Below, piece by piece: positions 1 through 5,426 of a DNA stretch of 6,876 bases. Under the pieces are notes generated by a model. It had not been told where the DNA came from. It saw only the letters and a program-made list of their open reading frames with translations, and made no database searches. Location: assembly GCA_934358405.1 (NCBI GenBank), contig CAKRKL010000107.1, positions 1 to 6,876 on the forward strand. Direction: 5' to 3'. Position 1 is the first letter of the stretch; each line of letters starts with the position of its first letter. Source of the DNA: an uncultured Blautia sp. (GTDB lineage: Bacteria > Bacillota > Clostridia > Lachnospirales > Lachnospiraceae). The translations under genes were made by a program, and so were the position numbers.

Positions 1-78
1 AGCTACACGGCTCACTGGCGATTACCGTGACCGGACTTGCACCGGCAAGTGTAGTCCAGCTTTGCTGGACACACGCAC
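1..78 (-). mobile_element. Probable 5' end of a group II intron, cut by the window edge
   Basis: Read on the minus strand from 78 down, the sequence opens with GTGCG, which fits the conserved group II intron 5' end (GUGYG). A 7-bp stem-loop follows (GTCCAGC, loop AAA, GCTGGAC; 70-54). Next comes a 6-bp stem with a 4-base loop (50-35) that overlaps GGTGCAAGTCC (44-34), a form I recognise from domain I of bacterial group II introns. A GCCGTGTAGCT stretch then runs to the window edge. The GTGCG begins immediately after the T-run of the regulator's terminator; insertion just behind intrinsic terminators is known for class C introns. Only 78 bases are visible, so the reverse transcriptase, class and 3' end cannot be seen. 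The call rests on 5' motif resemblance and position. The alternative is another structured RNA or an interspersed repeat. Confidence 0.6.
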
Positions 79-107
79 AAAAAAAGAGCGGCATTACCGC
101 TCTTTTT
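79..107 (-). terminator. Intrinsic terminator of the transporter-regulator operon, overlapping the gene end
   Basis: A 6-bp GC-rich stem (GAGCGG, 102-97 on the minus strand as GAGCGG/CCGCTC with 91-86) closes a 5-base loop at 92-96. It is flanked by an A-run (107-103) and followed by seven Ts on the minus strand (85-79). The last codons of the regulator gene form the ascending arm, and its TAA stop (96-94) lies in the loop. The hairpin is symmetrical, with five Ts on the plus side, so it could also stop plus-strand transcripts. Confidence 0.85.
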
Positions 108-801
108 GCATTTCGATTATATATTTTTCGATGGTTTCCATATGCTGGGACATGCAGCGCTCTGCCTCAAGGGAATCGCCGTTTATAATAGCGTGTACCA
201 GCCTTTGGTGCTGGTCATCAATATCCCTGACAGATTGATTTTTCTGCATGATATAGTCCCTGGTCCCGGAAATGCTGTTCTCAATCAGCTGGTCAGCAGC
301 GAAAAGAACACAGTAAAGCATAGGATTGTCTGCAATCTTTGCAATTTTCTGATGAAGCTCTTTGTCAAGCTTTCCCCGTGCACTCTCGTCCTCAGCATTT
401 TCCAGATCGGAAAGAATCCTTAGAAGCTCGGCGGCATCAAGGGGCGTGCATTTTTGGGCTGCAAGAATGGCACACTCTCTTTCTAATGCGGCGCGAAGCT
501 GCTGGTTTTGAATAAGATAGCTGTTGTTTAGCTGAAAAAGAATGGATAATGGACCAATAAGCCAGTTGTCAAGCTCAGAGGTGATATAATGGCCTCCGCC
601 GGGAACAGACTCTACAATTCCAAGAAGCTCCAATGCGCGAAGCACTTCCTGCACAGACTTAGTGGATACCCCCATGGCTTCAGCCATGGCACTTACAGAC
701 GGAAGCGGTGTTCCGGCTTTTAAGCGTCCCTTCTGGATATTTTCGACGATCTGTTTGAGAATCCCGTTAAATGCTCTTTCTTCACCAATTTCTCTGAACA
801 T
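94..801 (-). CDS. GntR-family (FadR/FCD subfamily) transcriptional regulator
   Basis: This 235-residue protein has the full FadR-type layout. An N-terminal winged helix-turn-helix spans about residues 8-75, including GTPLPSVSAMAEAMGVSTKSVQEVLRAL-type recognition helices and a GGGHYI wing. A helical FCD ligand-binding domain spans about 95-225. The usual FCD metal ligands appear present: D146 and H150 (DxxxH), H198 and H220. Such proteins bind DNA as dimers and respond to small organic or amino acids held near a divalent metal. The start at 801 is supported by AGAGGAG at 814-808, six bases upstream. It lies 27 bp behind the NSS transporter gene with no terminator between, so the two are probably co-transcribed. 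The likely role is substrate-responsive, and perhaps autogenous, control of the transporter. The effector is unknown. Family call is sure; target is inferred. Confidence 0.93.
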   Translation of the reverse strand: MFREIGEERAFNGILKQIVENIQKGRLKAGTPLPSVSAMAEAMGVSTKSVQEVLRALELLGIVESVPGGGHYITSELDNWLIGPLSILFQLNNSYLIQNQQLRAALERECAILAAQKCTPLDAAELLRILSDLENAEDESARGKLDKELHQKIAKIADNPMLYCVLFAADQLIENSISGTRDYIMQKNQSVRDIDDQHQRLVHAIINGDSLEAERCMSQHMETIEKYIIEMQKER

Positions 802-807
802 AATTTT

Positions 808-814
808 CTCCTCT
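808..814 (-). promoter_or_regulatory. Ribosome binding site of the GntR regulator gene
   Basis: AGAGGAG on the minus strand, six bases before the ATG at 801. It lies in the 27-bp gap behind the transporter stop codon, so the regulator can be translated independently from a shared transcript. Confidence 0.8.
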
Positions 815-828
815 GTGTCTGTGATGAT

Positions 829-2205
829 TTACATGGAAATCCAGCCGAATGCATTTGCCACTGAGCTGAGCAGAATGATGATTGCAAAAATCGGGCAAAG
901 GTATCGGATCATAAAGCAAAAGACTTTTTTCCTGCGGAAAGAACCGCCTTCGGCTTCTACCTCCTCTTCAATTTTGCTGATGCCAATCACTCTGGAAATC
1001 AGAATGCAGATTGCAAATGCGGCAATCGGCATCATGACAGAGTTGGTGAGGAAATCAAAGAAATCCAGGAACTGCATGCCGATGATCTTTACAAATGCCA
1101 GCGGTCCGTATCCAAGGGAGGAAAGACTGCCAAGAAGGACCATGATCACACCTACGATTACAGTTGCCCCTTTTCTTGGCCATCTAAGCTCATCCTGGAA
1201 GGTAGATACAGCACTTTCTGTAAGGGCAATGGAGCTGGTGAGAGCTGCACAAAGCACCAGAAGAAAGAACAAAATACCAATGGGAGTACCAAAGCCCATG
1301 CTTGCAAAAACCTTAGGGATGGTAATGAACATCAGTGCAGGACCTGCCTGCAGAGTGTCCGGGTCACCGCCGGAAAATGCAAAGACTGCAGGAATGATCA
1401 TCAGACCTGCCATAATGGCAATAGCAGTGTCAAAAATTTCCACATTGATGGTAGAGCCTTCAATGGATACGTCCTTCTTCATATAAGAACCGAAGGTAAT
1501 AAGAATACCCATTGCAATAGACAGGGAATAAAACATCTGTCCCATTGCTGCTACCACTGTCATCCAGGAGAAGTTCTCAAGGTTTGGTACAAGGAAGTAT
1601 TTCACACCTGCCAAAGCTCCCGGTCTTGTAACAGAATAAACGGTAATCAGCACAGACAGAAATACCAGTATTGGCATCATAAACTTGGAAACACGTTCCA
1701 CGCCGTTTCGGACTCCCGCATAAATGATGGCAACCGTTAACAGGGCAAACACAAGGAAGCAGATTTCTGTGGAGACTCCGTCTGAGATAAAAGCTGAAAA
1801 ATAGCCGTCTTCTGCCAGCTTCTGGCTGTTGCCCTTCACATATTCCAAAAGATACTTGATTACCCATCCGCCGATAACCGAATAATAAGGCACGATCAGA
1901 ATCGGAATAATGGCGTTGATCCATCCGCCAAAGGCTTCCCATTTGGATCTGCCGAATTTACCAAAAGCACCTACCGGGCTTTTGCGGGTCATTCGTCCAA
2001 GGGCTGTTTCTGCGATGATCATAGAGTATCCGAAGGTCAGTGCCAGGATAATATAGATAAGTAAAAAAATGCCGCCGCCATATTTGGCTGCAAGGTATGG
2101 GAATCTCCAGATATTACCCAGACCTACAGAAGCTCCGGCAGCAGAAAGTACAAAGCCCAGTTTTCCAGAAAATGTACTTCTCTCATGATGCTGTTTCTTT
2201 TCCAT
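829..2205 (-). CDS. NSS-family sodium-dependent transporter, probably for an amino acid
   Basis: This 458-residue inner-membrane protein belongs to the neurotransmitter:sodium symporter family (LeuT fold). Its length and apparent 11 membrane helices match the bacterial MhsT/Tyt1-type members. Visible signatures are TM1 GASVGLGNIWRFPYL (residues 24-38, with N31 at the sodium-site position and R34 as the outer gate), GGG 43-45, TM3 PYYSVIGGW (106-114), TM6 GQMFYSLSIAMG (222-233) and TM8 AALTSSIALTES (320-331), whose paired serines match the Na2 site. It should import a substrate driven by sodium. Family knowledge suggests an amino acid, but specificity cannot be read. The ATG at 2205 is chosen because a GGAAAGGAAC ribosome site lies just upstream and because an earlier in-frame TTG (2277) falls inside the predicted -35 box. 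It heads an operon with the downstream GntR regulator. Confidence 0.93.
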   Translation of the reverse strand: MEKKQHHERSTFSGKLGFVLSAAGASVGLGNIWRFPYLAAKYGGGIFLLIYIILALTFGYSMIIAETALGRMTRKSPVGAFGKFGRSKWEAFGGWINAIIPILIVPYYSVIGGWVIKYLLEYVKGNSQKLAEDGYFSAFISDGVSTEICFLVFALLTVAIIYAGVRNGVERVSKFMMPILVFLSVLITVYSVTRPGALAGVKYFLVPNLENFSWMTVVAAMGQMFYSLSIAMGILITFGSYMKKDVSIEGSTINVEIFDTAIAIMAGLMIIPAVFAFSGGDPDTLQAGPALMFITIPKVFASMGFGTPIGILFFLLVLCAALTSSIALTESAVSTFQDELRWPRKGATVIVGVIMVLLGSLSSLGYGPLAFVKIIGMQFLDFFDFLTNSVMMPIAAFAICILISRVIGISKIEEEVEAEGGSFRRKKVFCFMIRYLCPIFAIIILLSSVANAFGWISM

Positions 2206-2248
2206 AAATTGTTCCTTTCCTATTCCGTTTGTTTTCAATACTTTAATG

Positions 2249-2277
2249 ATGATACCACGATTTTGGATGAAAGGCAA
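2249..2277 (-). promoter_or_regulatory. Promoter of the NSS transporter-GntR operon
   Basis: On the minus strand, TTGCCT (2277-2272) and TATCAT (2254-2249) are separated by exactly 17 bp, giving a sigma-A-type promoter about 44 bp upstream of the transporter ATG. TATCAT differs from consensus at one base. TGGTATCA, formed by the -10 box and the bases before it, resembles half of a FadR-family operator but is not a full palindrome. Predicted from consensus match only. Confidence 0.6.
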
Positions 2278-2306
2278 TTGATATATAGAAAGAAGGGGGC
2301 AACTTA

Positions 2307-2335
2307 TTGCTTTTTTGAGCTTAGGCTCTTATAAT
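2307..2335 (+). promoter_or_regulatory. Promoter of the unknown 173-residue protein gene
   Basis: TTGCTT (2307-2312) and a perfect TATAAT (2330-2335) are 17 bp apart, placing transcription start near 2342 and the start codon about 36 bases further. A small dyad, GAGC-TTAG-GCTC (2317-2328), fills most of the spacer, and ATAAT-GAA-ATTAT (2331-2343) overlaps the -10 box; either could be an operator. The divergent transporter promoter ends only 29 bp away, so shared control is possible. Confidence 0.6.
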
Positions 2336-2363
2336 GAAATTATCAATTACCATTTTATACTAT

Positions 2364-2369
2364 GGAGGG
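2364..2369 (+). promoter_or_regulatory. Ribosome binding site that fixes the start at 2378
   Basis: GGAGGG lies eight bases before the ATG at 2378. The longer in-frame reading from a TTG at 2315 begins upstream of the predicted -10 box and so would not be in the transcript. This decides the 173-residue form. Confidence 0.8.
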
Positions 2370-2377
2370 CGCGGATT

Positions 2378-2899
2378 ATGAATGAAGAACTTTTTAACGA
2401 GGCAACCAAGTCAAATGTACTGACGAAAAAGCTGATCGACCAGCTTCTTGAGAGCATGACCTACAGCAGCATTTCCTTTATCAACTGGACTATTGAAACA
2501 TTGTCCCTGATCAAGGCAAGACTGCAGCGCGGAGACAGGATTACGGATGAAGTAAGCGGGGAAGTTTATACTCTCCACTCTTTCCGGGAATTTGTGGAGA
2601 AGCATTTCTCTTCTTACATTGCCAGCCAGGTATTTAAGGAGAGCACCAAGCCGGAGAAGATTTATTTCACCCTGAAGCCATGCGATGAGGGCTACAGTCT
2701 GGTAGCTGCAGATTCTGACAGCAATAAGACTTATGCGTGGATTTCCAGTTTAAGCAAGCGCTTTTCTCTGGTGGAGATGATTGCCACCGGAATCGTGTAT
2801 GTGAAGGATACCCGCACAGATACCTATCAGCCCTTTATTTCCGGCACCGGAAAGTACTGTCGCTATGATAAGGAGAAGGGAATTCTTGTGGAAATCTAA
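2378..2899 (+). CDS. Unrecognised 173-residue soluble protein
   Basis: I do not recognise a family. The protein has no signal peptide and no membrane helix, so it is probably cytosolic. The first 85 residues look mostly helical, with alternating polar and hydrophobic residues (for example LTKKLIDQLLESM and IETLSLIKARLQ). The part from about residue 90 looks beta-rich, with repeated aromatic and charged segments such as KIYFTLK, KTYAWISS, GIVYVKDTRTDTYQPFISG and a short GKYCRYDKEKGILVEI tail. Two cysteines are present but no obvious metal motif. It has its own promoter, a good GGAGGG site and a strong terminator, so it is a real monocistronic gene. It is divergent from the NSS transporter and convergent with the MATE gene; a functional tie to either is unproven. 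No helix-turn-helix or catalytic signature stands out. Confidence 0.85.
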   Translation: MNEELFNEATKSNVLTKKLIDQLLESMTYSSISFINWTIETLSLIKARLQRGDRITDEVSGEVYTLHSFREFVEKHFSSYIASQVFKESTKPEKIYFTLKPCDEGYSLVAADSDSNKTYAWISSLSKRFSLVEMIATGIVYVKDTRTDTYQPFISGTGKYCRYDKEKGILVEI

Positions 2900-2904
2900 G
2901 AAGC

Positions 2905-2937
2905 AAGGCAGCCGGAGTATATAATTCCGGCTGCCTT
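2905..2937. terminator. Shared bidirectional terminator between convergent genes
   Basis: A perfect 12-bp stem (AAGGCAGCCGGA at 2905-2916 with TCCGGCTGCCTT at 2926-2937) closes a 9-base loop. On the plus strand it leads into TTTTCTTGTTTT, a good U-rich tract ending the unknown gene. On the minus strand the following TTGCTTCTT is poorer but probably serves the MATE gene. It fills the 46-bp gap between the two stop codons. Confidence 0.9.
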
Positions 2938-2945
2938 TTCTTGTT

Positions 2946-4316
2946 TTATTCAAATAGATTGTCGCGTGTTATATTTTTTGCCCAGGTGCCTTTTCGGTAA
3001 TGGCGAAATACCCAGGGCCATTTCACAAATTCGTCGGTGCACAAAAGGAAATATACCCACAGCACAGGAAGCTTCAGAACAAATGCGGCGAAAAAGCCAA
3101 GGGGTACGGCGTATACCCACATATCTATAGTGTCACAGACCAGACCGAACTTGGTATCCCCTCCGGCTCGGAACACACCGGCAATCAGCGCAGTGTTAAC
3201 TGCAGAACCCATAATGTAGTAGGTGTTGATAAGAAGCATATATTTCAGATAATGCATGGCAGTCTCGTTCAGAGATGCAAATCTCAGGACAAAGGGCGTG
3301 ATTGCAAGAACGATCAGACCGCCGACAGCCCCTGTGATTACCGTCAGGCGAAGCATTCTGGAAGCATATCGTTTGGATTTTTCCAGGTTCCCCTGTCCCA
3401 TGATCTGTCCCAGCAAAATGGTTCCTGCGCTTGCAATGGCAAAACAGAATACAGAGCCGATATTTCGCACCACTACTACCAGGGAATTGGCGGCAACTGC
3501 GTCTGTGCCAAGGTGTCCTAAGATCACGGAGTACATGGAAAAGGCGACGCTCCAGGACAGGTCATTTCCAAGTGCCGGAAGTGACAGCCGGATAAAATCA
3601 TTCAGCAGTACCTTGCTTCTAAGGAACATGTAAGCAAGATTTAATTTCACATCCTTGCTTAAGAAAGAAACAATCAGGCAGGCAATCAGCTGGATCAGTC
3701 TGGAAAGCGCAGTTGCAATGGCAACACCGGTAGCTCCAAGACGCGGCGCCCCGAACAGGCCGAAAATAAAAGTGGCATTGAGCAAAACATTCAGGATAAA
3801 TGCCAGCATATTCAAGGCCATGCTGACAGTAACGCGCCCGATGCTTCGAAGAACCGCCAGGTAAATTTCCGAAATTCCCCAGCAGATGTATGTGATTCCC
3901 ATGATACGCAGATAGGATGAGCCGATGGCAATCAGTTCCCTGTCAGATGTAAAAAGGGTCATCATCCGTTGGGGCATAATAAAGGCCACCAATGCCACCA
4001 GAATGGATATTGCCACGGAAAAACGAAGGGCAATTCCTTCGACTGCATGGATGGCCTGGAAATTCTTTTTACCGGAATACTGGGAACACAAAAGGGATGC
4101 TCCTGTTCCCAGTCCGTAATAAACCATAAACAAAATATTGGAATAATTGGCGGCCAGAGATACTGCCGAGATAGCAGACTGACCTACGTAATTCAGCATG
4201 ATCACGTCAGCTGAGTTTACTGCCGCGCTGAGCAGATTCTGGATAATGATCGGAATCGCCAGCCGGAAAATCTGCGGGTAAAAATTGTCTTTCCCCGTTG
4301 AAACCGTACTTTTCAT
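2946..4316 (-). CDS. MATE-family multidrug/metabolite exporter
   Basis: This 456-residue inner-membrane protein has the expected size and roughly 12 membrane helices of the MATE family, arranged as two related halves (about residues 13-200 and 235-430). TM1 carries PIIIQNLLSAAVNSAD, with P22 and D37 spaced 15 apart like the proline and cation-binding aspartate in TM1 of characterised MATE proteins. Further typical stretches are GLGTGASLLCSQYSGKKN after TM2, and GTILLGQIMGQGNLEKSKRYA, the matching loop in the second half. Such proteins export cationic drugs or metabolites in exchange for protons or sodium. The substrate cannot be read here. The start has an AAGGGGGA ribosome site four bases upstream, a slightly short spacing. 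It lies 110 bp behind the yitT-like gene in the same direction, so it may be partly read through from it or use its own promoter. Confidence 0.93.
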   Translation of the reverse strand: MKSTVSTGKDNFYPQIFRLAIPIIIQNLLSAAVNSADVIMLNYVGQSAISAVSLAANYSNILFMVYYGLGTGASLLCSQYSGKKNFQAIHAVEGIALRFSVAISILVALVAFIMPQRMMTLFTSDRELIAIGSSYLRIMGITYICWGISEIYLAVLRSIGRVTVSMALNMLAFILNVLLNATFIFGLFGAPRLGATGVAIATALSRLIQLIACLIVSFLSKDVKLNLAYMFLRSKVLLNDFIRLSLPALGNDLSWSVAFSMYSVILGHLGTDAVAANSLVVVVRNIGSVFCFAIASAGTILLGQIMGQGNLEKSKRYASRMLRLTVITGAVGGLIVLAITPFVLRFASLNETAMHYLKYMLLINTYYIMGSAVNTALIAGVFRAGGDTKFGLVCDTIDMWVYAVPLGFFAAFVLKLPVLWVYFLLCTDEFVKWPWVFRHYRKGTWAKNITRDNLFE

Positions 4317-4333
4317 AGTTCCCCCTTCAAGTC

Positions 4334-4360
4334 ATTATAAATTTGTGTCCTATCATTATA
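4334..4360 (-). promoter_or_regulatory. Two -10-like boxes upstream of the MATE gene
   Basis: Two perfect TATAAT hexamers occur on the minus strand at 4360-4355 and 4339-4334, each inside a repeated TTATAATGA, with the copies exactly 21 bp apart. Neither has a convincing -35 box at 16-18 bp, nor an extended TG. One may be the MATE promoter, perhaps needing an activator, or the repeat may be a protein-binding site. Weak call. Confidence 0.35.
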
Positions 4361-4375
4361 ATGCTTCAGAGAGAA

Positions 4376-4428
4376 AAATACCATCCTTATTATGACAGAT
4401 AATTACACTATTCTGACTTCTGGTATTT
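4376..4428 (-). other. Folded spacer between the yitT-like and MATE genes, possible weak terminator
   Basis: On the minus strand, AAATACCA (4428-4421, overlapping the yitT-like stop codon) pairs with TGGTATTT (4383-4376), followed directly by more Ts. The 37 bases between contain a second dyad, ATTAT-CTGTC-ATAAT (4403-4389). This could be a weak two-stem terminator or an operator region ahead of the MATE gene. Stems are AT-rich, so stability is doubtful. Confidence 0.3.
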
Positions 4429-5290
4429 AAATACTGCGGAACCCTTTTCCGATAATTTCACTGCTGTTTACAATGGTGATAAATGCATGGGGGTCCAGAT
4501 GGCGCAGGTAAATACGAAGGCGGTTGGTCTCACTTCTGGTGAGAACGGTCATCAGTACCTTCTGCTCCGTCTTTGTGTAAATGCCAAAGGCCTTCTGCTC
4601 CGTAGCAGAACGGTGAAGGTCGTTAATAATGAAAGCCTCTACTTCGTCCGGATACTTACAGATCACGGTACAGACCTTTCGAAGGTTCAGGCTCTCAATG
4701 GCACTGTCTACTACCGTACATTTCAGGATCATTCCAAGAATACAGTAAAGTCCGGTCTGTGCGCCGTAAAGATAGGCTGCCACAAGCACGATTCCAAGGT
4801 CACTGATCAAAAGGGCGCGTCCGATCTCAAGGCTTGTGTATTTGTGCAGGATCATAGCCACAATATCGGTACCGCCTGTAGAGGCACCGACGTTAAATAC
4901 CATAGCAGCACCAACTGCGGGGAGAATAACGGCAAAGCACAGCTCCAAAAATACATCATGTGTCAGTGGTGCCTGTAATGGATAAATAAATTCACAGGCA
5001 CTGACAAAAAAGGACAGGGCAAAGGAGGAATAGATGGTCCAGCCCATGGAATGGATTCCCAGGAAGAAAAATCCCAGTACAACCAGCACTGCATTGACGA
5101 TCCACATGAATATACCTACATTCCATTGTGGAAAAAGGGTGGACAGTACGATGGACAGACCGGAGGTTCCACCAAACGCGAAATGGTTGGGCGTTTTAAA
5201 AACGGAAATTCCTACTGCGGTGAAGATCAGTCCCAGGTTGAGAATCAGGAAAAAAATCAGGTTGTCTTTTGTTAATATTTTCTTTTTCAT
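4427..5290 (-). CDS. YitT-family membrane protein (DUF161 plus C-terminal DUF2179)
   Basis: The 287-residue length and two-part layout are standard for the YitT family. About residues 12-195 form a membrane region of five to six helices with the family's glycine-rich motifs NHFAFGGTSGLS (35-46) and GASTGGTD (135-142). About residues 205-284 form the cytosolic DUF2179 domain, ending in the typical HAFITIVNSSEIIGKGF segment. The biochemical role of this family is not established; transport has been proposed because of the membrane fold, and DUF2179 resembles small ligand-sensing domains. The ATG at 5290 follows an AAGGAG site (5306-5301) ten bases upstream. A good promoter lies directly upstream, so it can be expressed apart from the fucosidase gene. 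Many Firmicutes carry several paralogues, so no gene symbol is given. Confidence 0.93.
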   Translation of the reverse strand: MKKKILTKDNLIFFLILNLGLIFTAVGISVFKTPNHFAFGGTSGLSIVLSTLFPQWNVGIFMWIVNAVLVVLGFFFLGIHSMGWTIYSSFALSFFVSACEFIYPLQAPLTHDVFLELCFAVILPAVGAAMVFNVGASTGGTDIVAMILHKYTSLEIGRALLISDLGIVLVAAYLYGAQTGLYCILGMILKCTVVDSAIESLNLRKVCTVICKYPDEVEAFIINDLHRSATEQKAFGIYTKTEQKVLMTVLTRSETNRLRIYLRHLDPHAFITIVNSSEIIGKGFRSI

Positions 5291-5320
5291 AAGTTTTACT
5301 CTCCTTCTTTGGATATCTTA

Positions 5321-5349
5321 AGTATAACGTAAAACGCAGTCTCTGTAAA
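5321..5349 (-). promoter_or_regulatory. Promoter of the YitT-family gene
   Basis: On the minus strand, TTTACA (5349-5344) and TATACT (5326-5321) are separated by exactly 17 bp; each differs from consensus at one base. The gene's AAGGAG site begins about 15 bp downstream of the -10 box. The -35 box covers the loop of the hairpin at 5335-5358. Confidence 0.7.
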
Positions 5350-5358
5350 GAAACTGCG
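5331..5358 (-). terminator. Terminator-like hairpin behind the fucosidase gene
   Basis: On the minus strand, CGCAGTTTCT (5358-5349) pairs with AGAGACTGCG (5344-5335) across a 4-base TTAC loop: ten pairs with one G-T wobble. Four Ts follow (5334-5331). It lies about 70 bases behind the fucosidase stop codon and probably ends that transcript, though the T-run is short. It overlaps the promoter of the next gene. An alternative reading is an operator dyad of that promoter. Confidence 0.65.
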
Positions 5359-5426
5359 CTCAAAGAATTGCGAATAATAATATGTTTAAAAGAAAATTAT
5401 CTGGAAAATAATGGTATTTTATGAAA

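Noticed and set aside
1..107. Plus-strand structured small RNA ending in the hairpin at 86-102
   Set aside because: Three successive hairpins with a terminal T-run looked like a small RNA, but the GTGCG start and GGTGCAAGTCC motif read better on the minus strand as a group II intron 5' end, and the last hairpin is explained by the regulator terminator.
662..1486. Long plus-strand open frame of 274 codons
   Set aside because: It lies wholly antisense to the well-supported transporter and regulator genes, has no ribosome site, and its translation is low-complexity, serine/methionine/isoleucine-rich with no domain. It is a shadow frame.
2206..2277. 24-codon N-terminal extension of the transporter from a TTG at 2277
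   Set aside because: The TTG overlaps the predicted -35 box, has no ribosome site, and the ATG at 2205 has a good one and gives the normal family N-terminus.
4423..4434. 12-bp palindrome GTATTTAAATAC at the end of the YitT-family gene
   Set aside because: Half of it is coding and it is AT-rich with no T-run; it cannot form a stable hairpin because it has no loop. Probably chance.
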